This document shows positions 1 through 10,096 of a stretch of DNA of 64,000 nucleotides, piece after piece. Positions within the stretch are counted from its first letter, which is position 1. The number at the start of each line of letters is the position of its first letter. The position numbers were made by a program, and so were the translations under genes. The stretch is from Calliopum simillimum (lineage: Eukaryota > Arthropoda > Insecta > Diptera > Lauxaniidae): positions 47,032,101 through 47,096,100 of the forward strand of contig OX638371.1 of the NCBI GenBank assembly GCA_951812925.1, read 5' to 3'. Below the pieces are notes generated by a model. The model saw only the letters and a list, made by a program, of their open reading frames with translations, searched no databases and was not told the DNA's origin.

Positions 1-138
1 TCCAAAAAAATTTTGCATATAACATCCAATATAGCCAAAAATCGTGTTTTTGCACTTTTTTAACGTTTTAGGTAGAGATATCTCCGACAAAAAAGAAGAT
101 TTCGTTATCGGTTTGATTGAGTTTTCAAAGAAAAAGCT

Positions 139-148
139 AGGGCTATTA
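139..148. repeat. Target-site duplication, 3' side of the LOA element
   Basis: AGGGCTATTA here is repeated exactly at 5992-6001. The two copies flank the AAT tail and the 5' end of the LOA element, so together they mark its insertion site. Confidence 0.9.
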
Positions 149-165
149 TATATTATTATTATTAT
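149..165 (-). repeat. AAT-repeat 3' tail of the LOA element
   Basis: On the minus strand the element ends in about five AAT units. Elements of the I/LOA group often end in short TAA-type tracts instead of poly(A) (family knowledge). Confidence 0.8.
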
Positions 166-225
166 TTTAAAGGCTCTAGATTGTACTGCGACCTAAAAGA
201 TCTTTTGTACAGCCTCTTTCCCTAA

Positions 226-2586
226 TCAAAACAGTTCCAGACTATCTATAAATCTTGTTACTGCTATGAGATTAATTTTACCTATGTCACCTGGATCTAA
301 AATCTCAGCTCCTAGATACTTAATTCTGCGTCTAAACGCAGCAGGGCATGCACATAGCACATGCTCTGCTGTTTCCAAGTCCTCTAAGCAGAGTCTACAG
401 GAGTCATCGTCTACCAACCCCATCTTTTTTAGGTGATAATTAAGTTTACAGTGACCTGTCATTATTTCACTGTACGTTTTTATATCTTTTCTGCTGAGAT
501 TTAGAACAGCTTCAGCCTTAACTTGTTTTGGATCGATCAGCCTCTTCGCCTGTCGCATACCTTCTTTGGCTCTCCAGTGATCGGAGAGGCTTTCCTTTTC
601 CCATTCGCGTATTAAGTTATTTTTAAAACTGTTGTTTACCCCGCAGAAGGGTTCTGGGCCTATGAAAGTATTGAGTGCGCCCCTCTTGGCCAAGCAGTCT
701 GCCCTTTCGTTGCCTTCATGCCCCTCGTGACCTGGTATCCAAACTAGAGTAACTTCATTCCTCCTGGCTAGGGCTTGAAGAAGTTCAAAACAATCCCAGA
801 CAAGCTTGGAGTGCATTGAAAAAGCCATTCGTGATTTTAGAGTTGCTTGGCTGTCCGAGTAAATGTATATGTCGGTGCCGGAAGTGCCCCTTCTTAGACA
901 TTCTCTAGCACATAACTCTAAAGCGTGGACCTCCGCCTGAAAAATAGAAGCTGTTTTTCCCATTGCAACTGCTTTCTGGAATCTTGGTCCCACAACTCCA
1001 GCTCCCGCGCTGCCATCTTCCATTTTGGACCCGTCAGTGAACCATACCTGTGAGCCCTGTTTTACATTTATGTCCTTCCTCTTCCATTCAGCGCGGTCAT
1101 TGATTACCACTTTGAATGTTCTAGAGTAAACAAATTTTTTACTTATCTTGTCGGAGACCGAACGGCATGGCGTGTCCCAGAATATATCCAGGATCTTGAC
1201 ATGCCCTGTTAGATTGCCTTCTTTAAGTTGTTGTAAATGAGGTAGTCTGAGGGCCGCACAGGCTGCTTCTTTCTTAACCATAAGGTGAAGAGGGGTGAGA
1301 CCCGTGAGCATGCCTAGAGCTACTGTCGGGCACGTCTTTAGTGCCCCTGTAATACCCAAGTAGGCTATTCTGAAGATCCTGTTTAGTTCATTCTGAGCCC
1401 CTACTTGGTCTACCTTTGGCCACCATGCTAATGCAGCATAAGTGATCATTGGTACGGTGATAGTTTTATAGGACCATGCCATCATTTTTGGCCGTAGTCC
1501 CCATGTTTTACCATATAGCCTTTGACAAGCATATGTTATTCTTAAGGCTTTATTTGTGATGTATGATAGATGACTATTCCAAGTTAGACTCTTATCTAGA
1601 ATTACTCTTAGATATTTCATCTCCTCGGAAACCGTTAGTACCTTTCCCCCCAGATTTAAAGCTTTCAGGTTTAGCTTCCTCTTCCGGGTAAAGGGCACCA
1701 GTGTGGTTTTACTAGGGTTAATCTCGAGTCCTTTCTCTCGACACCAGCCAAGAGCTAAGTTGAGAGCTAGTTGCATTCGTTCAGTTACGGTAGAGTCAAA
1801 CTTGCCTCTAACCATAATAATCAGATCGTCAGCAAAGCCCTGGACCTCGAATTTGTGATCATCGAGAATCTCTAGTAGTTCGTCGATGACTAGAATCCAT
1901 AAGAGCGGTGACAGTACACCTCCCTGGGGGCAACCTTTAGTTGTCCTTACAGTTAACCTTTCTGTGCCCGCTTCATAGATGATTGTCCTATTTTTAAGCA
2001 TGTTGAGGACCCAATCAATGATCATTTTGGGTATTCCCTTCCTGATCAGTGATTCCTCAATTGACTTAAAAGTCGTGTTGTCAAAAGCTCCCTGTATGTC
2101 AATAGATGAACAGATTGCTACTTCCTTGTCCCCTAAAGCCTTCTCAATTTTAGTCGTGAGGCTATGTATGGCGGTTTCAGTCGATTTACCCGATTGGCAG
2201 GCATATTGTTCAGGGTGTAGAGGTGTAGCCTCAAGGTACACACTTCTAAGATACTGATCTAAAATTTTCTCCATTGTTTTCAGAAGAAATGAGGTTAGAC
2301 TTATAGGCCGATAGGCTTTGGGCGTGTGGTCCGCCTTTTTGCCTGCTTTAGGAATAAAAGCAACTCGGGCTCTAGTCCAATCTTCAGGTACTATTCCTAG
2401 TTCTAGGCTTAGCCTAAAGATATTAGTTAGAGTAGGTGCCAGTATATCTATACCTTTCTGCAATAGGCAAGGTTGAATATTATCCGCCCCAGGAGATTTA
2501 AATGGGTTAAAAGTGGAGACTGCCCATTTAACTTTTTCAATGGTAAAAATTTTACGGGCTAAGGAGAAGTTCCGTCTGGTAGCCAC
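226..2586 (-). CDS. LOA ORF2, reverse transcriptase and RNase H part
   Basis: The main reverse transcriptase/RNase H portion of ORF2. The apparent start at 2586 is a GTG inside a longer frame: the frame is open from 2805 downward and is the same frame as the endonuclease ORF, separated from it only by the TAG at 2806-2808. Visible reverse transcriptase motifs: AFDNTTF (motif A), GCPQGGVLSPLLW, GFADDLIIMV with the catalytic DD, then EMKYLRVILD, where R replaces the usual G of KYLGVILD. RNase H follows, with WFTDGSKMEDGSAGAG, FQAEVHALELCA, IYSDSQAT and WIPGHEGHEGNERADCLA giving the D, E, D and H/D catalytic set. A CxxC-H-C zinc-like cluster (CRLC...EHVLCAC) closes the protein. No other stop is present. 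Confidence 0.9.
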   Translation of the reverse strand: MATRRNFSLARKIFTIEKVKWAVSTFNPFKSPGADNIQPCLLQKGIDILAPTLTNIFRLSLELGIVPEDWTRARVAFIPKAGKKADHTPKAYRPISLTSFLLKTMEKILDQYLRSVYLEATPLHPEQYACQSGKSTETAIHSLTTKIEKALGDKEVAICSSIDIQGAFDNTTFKSIEESLIRKGIPKMIIDWVLNMLKNRTIIYEAGTERLTVRTTKGCPQGGVLSPLLWILVIDELLEILDDHKFEVQGFADDLIIMVRGKFDSTVTERMQLALNLALGWCREKGLEINPSKTTLVPFTRKRKLNLKALNLGGKVLTVSEEMKYLRVILDKSLTWNSHLSYITNKALRITYACQRLYGKTWGLRPKMMAWSYKTITVPMITYAALAWWPKVDQVGAQNELNRIFRIAYLGITGALKTCPTVALGMLTGLTPLHLMVKKEAACAALRLPHLQQLKEGNLTGHVKILDIFWDTPCRSVSDKISKKFVYSRTFKVVINDRAEWKRKDINVKQGSQVWFTDGSKMEDGSAGAGVVGPRFQKAVAMGKTASIFQAEVHALELCARECLRRGTSGTDIYIYSDSQATLKSRMAFSMHSKLVWDCFELLQALARRNEVTLVWIPGHEGHEGNERADCLAKRGALNTFIGPEPFCGVNNSFKNNLIREWEKESLSDHWRAKEGMRQAKRLIDPKQVKAEAVLNLSRKDIKTYSEIMTGHCKLNYHLKKMGLVDDDSCRLCLEDLETAEHVLCACPAAFRRRIKYLGAEILDPGDIGKINLIAVTRFIDSLELF

Positions 2587-2805
2587 CAGGAATTTTGTAT
2601 CTCTGGTTGGTTCGCAGGACTCTTCGCACCTAACACAGCCTGGGAAATGTGTGTCCAGTAATAGCTGTCCAGTTTCCTCCGGGCTTTCCGTATAATCCCC
2701 ATTTGCCCTTTTAAGTGTTGAAAGGCCGTTTGAGTGGTCTTTTATAAAGGACTTTTGGAGCCTTGTAGCTGTTGGGAGTAACTCAATCCCCTCACAGTAC
2801 TCTCT

Positions 2806-2808
2806 CTA
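2806..2808 (-). other. In-frame TAG splitting LOA ORF2
   Basis: The stop reads TAG on the minus strand after ...RRSKRAS and before REYCEG. Reading on, 73 codons (2587-2805) are open and join the frame of the reverse transcriptase ORF. I infer a single TGG-to-TAG change; a sequencing error or recoding cannot be excluded from one copy. Confidence 0.8.
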
Positions 2809-3873
2809 TGATGCCCTTTTTGACCTTCTCAGCTCCTTGTTGTAGTCTGTTAGGGCAATTCTATATGCTGCCCAATCCCCGTTGGATTTAGCCCTATTAA
2901 AGAGTTGTCGAGCTTTCAGCCGCAGCTTATCCAGCTCCCCGCTCCACCAGGGGACGTTGCGAGAACATCTTTTAGCTTTTGGTGTGCAGCTTTTCTCGAA
3001 AGCATCAGTGATACTGTTTGTGATTGTGTTAACTACTTGATCTAATTCTTGTGAGTTAGTTATTTTCCCACTCAGGCATTCAATGTTTTGCTCTAAATGG
3101 AATGTATAAAGAGACCAGTTGGTTCTCTTAACATCTCTAACCGCAAAGGTGTCTTCTTTATCTCCCTTCAGATCAAAGCTTATGTAACGATGATCCGACA
3201 AGGAGACTTCATCCAGCACTCTCCAGTTAGAGATGTTATTAGAAATAAAAGTACTAGATAGGGTAAGATCTAAAACCTCTCTCCTAACGACATTTACAAA
3301 TGTGGGTTCATTCCCCCTGTTTGCTACCACTAAGTTTTTTGTAGTAATGAAATCAAAGATGGACTCACCTCGTTTGTTTGTGTTTGTGCTGCCCCATACC
3401 GTGTGGTGCGCGTTGGCGTCGCAGCACACCACCCACTGGAGGTTTTTGCTATGGCAGTATTCCGTGAGCTGCTTTAGCTCATTTGTTACCGCCTCCTCCG
3501 AGTCGCCCGGAAGGTAGAGTGACGCCAAGACGATGTTCTTCCCTCTGGCACTAGGCACCTCTGCCTGCACCGCCACCAGGTCCCTTTGGATGAGCTCTGA
3601 AATGGGAAGAAATTTAAAGTGTTTATTGATTAAGATAGCCGCCCGCGGACGGTCGACATTACTATCGTAGACCAACTTACATGTTTTTGTCGAAAGGCCA
3701 TTTACGAGGCCTTTAGAAGCCCATGGCTCCTGGATGGCTACGAAAGCCAGACACTTTTCGTCCACCATGGCGCTGAGCCTGTAGGAAGCTGCTGCTGCCC
3801 GGTGGAGGTTGATTTGGAGGCACTTAAGTTGCCTCCAACTGGTGGGGTCTGCATTATGTTGGGAATGGGACAT
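2806..3873 (-). CDS. LOA ORF2, N-terminal APE-type endonuclease part
   Basis: 355 residues ending at a TAG. It holds an apurinic/apyrimidinic-type endonuclease that would nick the target for target-primed reverse transcription. Visible motifs: LKCLQINLHRA near residue 17, AIQEPW (catalytic E), CCDANAHHTVWGS (D/N), VLDLTLSS and the C-terminal LSDHRYISF with the SDH triad residue. The start ATG overlaps the ORF1 stop as TAATG, so translation by termination-reinitiation is likely. The TAG at the end is probably a mutated TGG: the same frame continues directly into the reverse transcriptase region without another stop. Confidence 0.88.
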   Translation of the reverse strand: MSHSQHNADPTSWRQLKCLQINLHRAAAASYRLSAMVDEKCLAFVAIQEPWASKGLVNGLSTKTCKLVYDSNVDRPRAAILINKHFKFLPISELIQRDLVAVQAEVPSARGKNIVLASLYLPGDSEEAVTNELKQLTEYCHSKNLQWVVCCDANAHHTVWGSTNTNKRGESIFDFITTKNLVVANRGNEPTFVNVVRREVLDLTLSSTFISNNISNWRVLDEVSLSDHRYISFDLKGDKEDTFAVRDVKRTNWSLYTFHLEQNIECLSGKITNSQELDQVVNTITNSITDAFEKSCTPKAKRCSRNVPWWSGELDKLRLKARQLFNRAKSNGDWAAYRIALTDYNKELRRSKRAS

Positions 3874-5381
3874 TAGGTCCCCTTCCTAACTTTGCCACCT
3901 TTTGTGGCATGCAGAGTATCTGGGTCGTTTCTTTCCCACTTTCTAAGTCGACTCGAAGCAGAGAATTTTTTTGGTCGTGAGGCACTGTTGCCCTTCTCTG
4001 CTGCGGGTGCTCGAAGTGTGGTACTTCGCCCAGCGGTTGAACTCCTAGCCGGTGGTGCACTCGCGGCTTTTGATGTTGAGGGGCGATCATCCTGTGCACT
4101 CTCCCCTTTTGGTCTGTTCCCCTTCAGCCTCGGTCGCAGCTGGGCAGTTCCAAAACCATAGAACACTTTATGTCCCAGCTTTTCGACCTTTTCGGCTGAT
4201 GAGGGGTCCAGAGCAACTGGGAGCTCCACGTGCTCGCCCTTCTGAACTCTGTTCAGCACCCGCCAATCACCCAGACAAACGTCCGAATTCTGGGCCCTTA
4301 CTTGACCCAGAATTCGTTCGTTTGTCCAGTTGCTTGAGCCCGGGAAGTAGCCGATGAAGATTTGGGCTTTTGGCACGTCTGCCTCGTCCAATACCTTCAG
4401 CTTAGCTCCTTCCCAAGGCTCAAAAGCTGGTGCTGAAGCCTTTAGCCAGGCTACAGTTTTGTCATCAAGACAGTTGACTACCAGCCAACCAGGCTTGAAA
4501 CTGCAGCCTGCAAAATGGGGTCTCACAGGGCCATCCCGGTCGTCATAAACACCTTGTAGGATGCAGTTTTGCACCGCTACAATTTGTTCATGGGACCATA
4601 TGCCCTGCGGAAAGTCGTCAGGCATAATGCCCACCTTCTTGGAAATGACCACCTCCGCTAAGGTGGGCTTTGAGCTCTGAATTCCTGTGGGAATACTATG
4701 CTCAGCCTCCTTCTCGAAAACGGCCACTGTTTCACCCTTGTCCTCCGCCAGGGTCGGCAAAGCGGGAGATCCTTTAGGCGCATCTGGTGGCAGGCTTTGC
4801 ACCAAGGTGCTGTTCCTACCTCCAGATTTGCTTTGAGGAGCAAATCGCTTCACCGATCTGACAGGGGACGTCGGTGAGGTGCTGTCTGAGCGACCGCGTT
4901 TGGGTGGCTGCGAAGCACGCTTAATGCCGGCCGTTGAACCCGGCCTTGATGCCAGAGCCCTCGCTGTTTCCAGCGATAGGCCACTGGCGATCAAGGTTTT
5001 GAGTCTCTTGCGCCCGGCACCAGACAGCTTCACCTTCGCCCTTGTTTGAGGCTCCTTGACCGGGGCCAAGGAGTTCGCGGTGCGCTCAGACTGGGGTGAA
5101 CTTAGGAGCATACGCTCCTGGTCCGAGGAGATGGATGCGCCCTCACCCAAATCTTGAGTGAGTACCGCATTCTCCCCCCCTGGACCACCAGTAAGGGCAC
5201 CTAGTACCCCTTCCGGCAAGACGTCGCAGTCCATAGAGTCACTAGCCGCGGAACCATGTGCTCCGTCAGCTAGTAAAAGGTTAGTGAGGCTATTTAAAGC
5301 CTCATTTTGCACTTTTGTTGGTGTGCAGTCCATTGTTTTTTTATTTTGTGGAATGTCCATGAAATATATAAAGAGAAACAT
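3873..5381 (-). CDS. LOA ORF1, Gag-like RNA-binding protein
   Basis: About 502 residues. The N-terminal half is low-complexity and basic/serine-rich, with GAGRKRLKTLIASGLSLETA (around residue 120) and RPGS and SPTSP stretches. The central part, from PTLAEVVISKKVGIMPDD to FYGFGTAQLRPRLKG, looks like the DUF4780-type domain often found in LOA/Bilbo ORF1 proteins (family assignment from memory). The tail is basic and serine-rich. No classical CCHC knuckle is visible. Several starts are possible: the first ATG gives a hydrophobic MFLFIYFMD leader, whereas MDCTPTK 16 codons later (5333) looks a more natural N-terminus. The stop overlaps the ORF2 start as TAATG. Confidence 0.82.
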   Translation of the reverse strand: MFLFIYFMDIPQNKKTMDCTPTKVQNEALNSLTNLLLADGAHGSAASDSMDCDVLPEGVLGALTGGPGGENAVLTQDLGEGASISSDQERMLLSSPQSERTANSLAPVKEPQTRAKVKLSGAGRKRLKTLIASGLSLETARALASRPGSTAGIKRASQPPKRGRSDSTSPTSPVRSVKRFAPQSKSGGRNSTLVQSLPPDAPKGSPALPTLAEDKGETVAVFEKEAEHSIPTGIQSSKPTLAEVVISKKVGIMPDDFPQGIWSHEQIVAVQNCILQGVYDDRDGPVRPHFAGCSFKPGWLVVNCLDDKTVAWLKASAPAFEPWEGAKLKVLDEADVPKAQIFIGYFPGSSNWTNERILGQVRAQNSDVCLGDWRVLNRVQKGEHVELPVALDPSSAEKVEKLGHKVFYGFGTAQLRPRLKGNRPKGESAQDDRPSTSKAASAPPARSSTAGRSTTLRAPAAEKGNSASRPKKFSASSRLRKWERNDPDTLHATKGGKVRKGT

Positions 5382-5991
5382 TTCCCCATAGCGGGATAGC
5401 TAAATTAAACCGTGGGTTCGCCAGACCTTGCACGGAGTTCGCTACTAAGTTTGACTCTACCCCGCAAACAAGTTCGCACGCGTAGCTGTTCCACGGCGAT
5501 TTTAAGGGGTTTTTAGTGGATGAAACTGCCCGCACTCCAGGTCCTAAGACCTGATGTGCGGACAGGTTCATTCAAGAGTGTTTTCCTTCACCCCGCACGA
5601 CTATCAGCAATCCTAGCTTGGTAGAGACATGACCGTGCCAGAACCAAGATTATCGGTCTGACAGATAGTCGCACTTCCCAAAAATTAGGGCTGACCGATC
5701 GGCTAGTTGACTGAGCGAGTGATTCGATTTGATTCACTTGCCTGCTCCCCGAGACGCTCATAAATTTTGAGGAAAGGTAATGCAATGAAAGGAGCCATTC
5801 GGACTCAACTAACCGGCTACCTTCCAGTGGAGGAGGATTTTTATCGACCTCCCAGTCTAGATCCGTAGTGTTCGGTTTATAGTAGGGTCACCTCTTACAG
5901 GATGTAGCTCTTCGCCACGCACTAACGGTCTTGGCGACAGCTAAGCTATATATGCGCGTCATGTCGCCCTATAGTAAACTACTTGACCCCC
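5382..5991 (-). other. 5' leader of the LOA element
   Basis: 610 bp between the duplicated target and ORF1, GC-richer than its surroundings and without a long ORF. By analogy with other LINEs it should contain an internal promoter, but I cannot point to specific elements. Confidence 0.5.
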
Positions 5992-6001
5992 AGGGCTATT
6001 A
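5992..6001. repeat. Target-site duplication, 5' side of the LOA element
   Basis: Exact copy of the 10-mer AGGGCTATTA at 139-148. Bases outside the pair differ (T versus C before it, T versus A after it), so the duplication is 10 bp. Confidence 0.9.
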
Positions 6002-6330
6002 ACTGTCATACCAGATTTTACAGCATAATATTACCTTATTTTGTTATATAACTTCAAAAATAGGAAAAAAAAGTGGTGTCTCAAAGTTCAGACGTAATAG
6101 AGCAATTCTAATACCGGAATCGAATTAAGCATCAAAAATCACATCTGGAGTGACTACTTTCGTTCCCGGTTTTTGTTTGTGTTTTTCTTAAATACGAAAA
6201 AACCGATTTTTTTTAAAAATAAATGGTGCGGAAACGATACCTTTCATATGTATGTATGTATATATATATCCATATATATATATTACACATATATACATAT
6301 ACAAGTATATATATGTACGTATATACATAT
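6002..6330. other. AT-rich spacer with TATA/TATG microsatellite
   Basis: No gene seen. 6247-6340 is an irregular TATG/TA-type simple repeat that borders the first foldback. Confidence 0.6.
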
Positions 6331-8203
6331 ATATGTGTACTAGAGCGCCCATATGTGCGAAATTCTGATTTTGTTTGCTCCCCGTCCATTTCCTGAAATT
6401 AGAGGTCAAAAAAATAAGATCTTAAAAAAAAAATTTGGAATCGGTAGTGGAAAAAACCCAGCCGGTTTTCGATTAAAGGTCGAAAAATTAACTAAAAAAA
6501 GGCAAGTCGCTTTGACTGCCCATTACTTCGAAACTAATAATTTTTTCGCAACGTTCACAAGACAGTTTTTGTAGAGAATAACTAGGTCAACATTATTTTC
6601 TTAGAAAGTTTTGGTCCAAAATTTAAATTTGTTGCTATTTCGGTACAAAAATTTAAATTTTTTAAGAAAATTTGCATGACTTTTTTTCTATAAATTGGTT
6701 TTTTGTATTATTCAAAGGGCGGAATATTTGTTTTGGAATTCTGATATTGTAGGGAGTTAAATGTTTATTAAATTAAATGAAAAATTATTAAAAAATATTA
6801 GTTTTTAAAAAATGGAGCCAGTTTCAAAGTTAAGAAAAAATGTATTTTTTTATTTTTTTCTTCTTAATTTTTAATTTGATAAAAAAAAATTTTGGAAGTC
6901 ATATGTTCTAATCTAATTTGGGGTCGCTGAACTCGAAAATAGCATGTATTTTCGTTTTAGTGCGTTTTTGGGCGGATCTAGCAGAGATAATCGAAAATTT
7001 CGATTTTCGTGCACGCAGCCCAGAAAAAAATTTAAATCAAATTGTCATGAATTCCACAAAGGTGTTAAGTTACACGTGAGTATTAACTGAATAAGAAAAA
7101 AATGTTGTCAAAATCAGTTCATCGAATGGTTTTTAAAATGAGGTCGAAAAACGGTATTTTTGAAAAAACCACTACAAACCAAAACCAAAATAGTCATTTG
7201 AGATGTATATGTTGATGCGAAATCCGAAACTGGGCGCAAAATTGCGGTATAATTTATGGTTTGTGAGATATCTTACCCCTAATGTTGAAAAAGCATGATT
7301 TTTCAGGTTGTGTAGAACACGCACGATATCGTTTTGGTCTTTTCTATGAAATACATCATTTAGTACTGTTCTTCTTCTTCGAAATGAGCTATAAAATGGT
7401 CTTGTATGATTTTTCTTTAAAAAGTTATGACCATTTTAAAATAACATTATAAAAGATATAGTAATATGGCAATTGCTATAGAAAATCCATACATGATTTT
7501 TAACTTTCATGATGTTATTTTAAAATGGTCATAACTTTTTAAAAAAAAATCGCACAAACCCATATCATTGCTCATTTTGAAGGCAAAAAGCAGTTCTAAA
7601 TGATGTATTTAATAACAACTAGTAATCCTTTTTCTTGCATCCAATAAAGTAGCAATTAAAAGAAAAAAATTAAAACACTTAATTTTTTTCCAACTTTGAG
7701 ATCGGCTCCATACCTTAAAACTTAATATTTTAAAATAATTTTTTTTTTTTAAATTAAACAACATTTAATTATCTACAATATAAGAATTCCAAAACAAATA
7801 TTCCGCCCTTTAAAAATTACAAAAAACCGATTTGTAGAAAAAAAGTCGAAAAAATGTTCTTAAAAAATTTAAATTTTTGCACCGAAATAGCAACAAATTT
7901 AAATTTGGGACCAAAACTTTCTAAGAAGATAATGTTGACCTAGTCATTCTCTACAAAAATTGTCTTCAAAACATTGCGAAAAAATTATTAGTTTCGAAGT
8001 AATGGGCAGTCAAAGCGACTTACCTTTTTTTAGGTAATTTTTCGACCTTTAATCGAAAACCGGCTGGGTTTTTTCCACTACCGTTTCCAAATTTTTTTTT
8101 GAGATCTTATTTTTTTGACCTCTAATTTCAGGAAATGGACGGGGAGCAAATAAAATTACAACTTTGCACATTTCATATATCTTGTGGGCGCTCTAATGTG
8201 TAC
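6331..8203. mobile_element. Foldback element (long palindrome) 1
   Basis: The outer left arm (6331-6880) recurs inverted at about 7680-8203. For example, GTCCATTTCCTGAAATTAG near 6385 is matched by its complement near 8125, and the CAAAGGGCGGAATATTTG stretch near 6712 by its complement near 7795. An inner arm pair (about 7345-7450 and 7510-7610) closes around a short loop near 7480. The left side carries an extra ~400 bp (about 6890-7330), so the arms are unequal. Ends read CTAGAGCGCCC and GGGCGCTCTA. No transposase is visible. Confidence 0.8.
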
Positions 8204-8211
8204 ATAATATG

Positions 8212-10095
8212 TATATTAGAGTGGTCCAAAATCCGAAAGTGTTAAAAAGTCAAGGTGCGCGCGACTTTTCTGAATCCTTGGATCCTGCTGATTACAAAAA
8301 GTGCTTTGGAATCAAAAAAAAATTGCGTTTAGATATTCCGCAACGAGCTTGAAGGTACTTTTTTAGGAATTTTTGAGTTTTTGAGTTCTCTTTTTAATTT
8401 AAACGCTATACCTTTTGAACCAGATAAAATATTTGCAAAAATTAAATTGCATTTTGTTAGGAATATTTTGAGCCATGTTTTGCATCAATAATAATTAATC
8501 TACTTTTTGGCAATTTTTTTTAGCAGCACTTTAAACTTAAAAATTTGTCAATTTTTTGAGGTGTTTGCACTTTCAACAACCGATTTTTTTCTTATTTTAC
8601 TCTAACAAATTTTTTTAAACATTTTTATATTTTTATGCATTAATTTATCTTTAAAATAATTCCAACAACTAAGCTATTAGTAACACTTTTACGCACTAAA
8701 AACTATTAAGTATAATTAAATTAGACTCAAAAAAAAAATTCATTTTAGTGTTTTCAAGGCATTGAAATATGATATCTCAATGGGATGACGTAAGATACCA
8801 CTTGTTTTTTATAAAATCATTAGTTCATAATCTTCTGAGTAAAACAACATTCTTTGCAATATCGAAATTTTTGCACTTCTTGTTATTTTTGGCAAAACAG
8901 ATTAACAGATAGTTTTCATAGATCTTCTAAAAAAACTAAAAAAAAATTTAGTCAAAAATAAACTAAAATAGCCATTTTCGATGTATTTGTTGCTGTTGAT
9001 TCCGAATTCAGTCTCAAAATTGCTCTATCTTGTACGGTTATGGAGATATTCAAACATAAAAGTATAAAAAACACCGTTTTTGCTCTTTTTAAAGTGATAT
9101 TACAAGTCAAGGTTACTTTCAGCCACAAAAAATGGTATAGTGGTTAAAAGTACCAGTCTGTTTCTTTAAAATCCAATTTAAATTATACCGATATCTTTTT
9201 TATTCTCGGAGTTATCCTAACTTAAAAAGTTGAAAAAGTGCAAAAAAAAACGTTTTTTTATTATTTCTGCTTACGATATTTCAGAGGATTAAAGAGATAT
9301 CGATTTAATTTAAATTGGGTTTTCAAGAATAATGCCTTCACTCTTATTTTCAATACCAAGCTAAAAGTTACCATGTCGTTATATAACAGCTTCAAAATTA
9401 TCAAAAACGGTGTTTTTTGCATTTTTAGTTTAGGATATCTCTAAAACCGTACAAGATAGAGCAATTCTGAGACCGGATTTAGAATTTTCATGAACAAATA
9501 CATCTTAAATGACTATTGTTGTTTCTGTTTCACCAGGAAAATTTTAAACTCAAAGTTTTTTTTTTGGCCAAATTTGATTAAACTTTACGGTTTTTAGCAA
9601 GTAAAGTGAAGCTGGTGGCTTAGTTGTTGGAGTCAGTTGATAGATAAATTAATGCGTAAGAAAATAGAAACATAAAAAAAAATTCGCTTGAGCAAAATAA
9701 GAAAAAAATCGGTTCTTGAAAGTGCAAATACCTCAAAAAATTAACAAATTTTGAAGTTTAAAGTGCTGCTAAAAAAATTTAAAAATACAACATTAATTAT
9801 TATTAATGCAAAAAATGGCCCAAAATATTCTTAACAAAATGCAATTTAATTTTTGCAAATACCTTATCTGGTTCAAAAGATATAGCGTTTAAATTAAAAA
9901 TAGTACTCAAAAACTCAAAAATTCCTAAAAAAGTAACTTCAAGCTCGTTGCGGAATATCTAAACGCAATTTTTTTTTGGTTCCAAAGCACTTTTTGTAAT
10001 CAGCAGGATCCAAGGATTCAGAAAAGTCGCGCGCACCTTGACTTTTTAACACTTTTGGTTTTTCCATACAAAATTTGGACCTTTCTAATGTATAT
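8212..10095. mobile_element. Foldback element (long palindrome) 2
   Basis: The left arm beginning at TTAGAGTGGTCCAAAA (8216) is mirrored by TTTGGACCTTTCTAA ending near 10093. Other inverted pairs: CTTGGATCCTGCTG (8278) with its complement at 10000, the ATATTCCGCAACGAG stretch (8332) with its complement at 9945, and the ACCGTTTTTGCTCTTTTTA stretch (9072) with its complement near 9410. The centre is near 9235. There is no transposase; the 68-codon ORF at 9238 is palindrome sequence. It sits almost end-to-end with foldback 1. Confidence 0.8.
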
Positions 10096-10096
10096 A

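Larger units (their letters stand above)
149..5991 (-). mobile_element. Full-length LOA-type non-LTR retrotransposon
   Basis: A 5843-bp element read on the minus strand. It has a 610-bp 5' leader (5382-5991), ORF1 (3873-5381), ORF2 with endonuclease, reverse transcriptase and RNase H (226-3873), a short 3' UTR (166-225) and a terminal AAT-repeat tail (149-165). It is bounded by a perfect 10-bp direct repeat, AGGGCTATTA, at 139-148 and 5992-6001, which I read as the target-site duplication. The two-ORF layout, APE-type endonuclease and RNase H after the reverse transcriptase fit the LOA/Bilbo branch of the I/R1/LOA group (family knowledge). The exact duplication and complete 5' end suggest a recent insertion. 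One in-frame TAG in ORF2 is the only lesion found. Confidence 0.92.

Noticed and set aside
1979..5391. Plus-strand ORFs across 2.0-5.4 kb
   Set aside because: Shadows of the minus-strand LOA ORFs.
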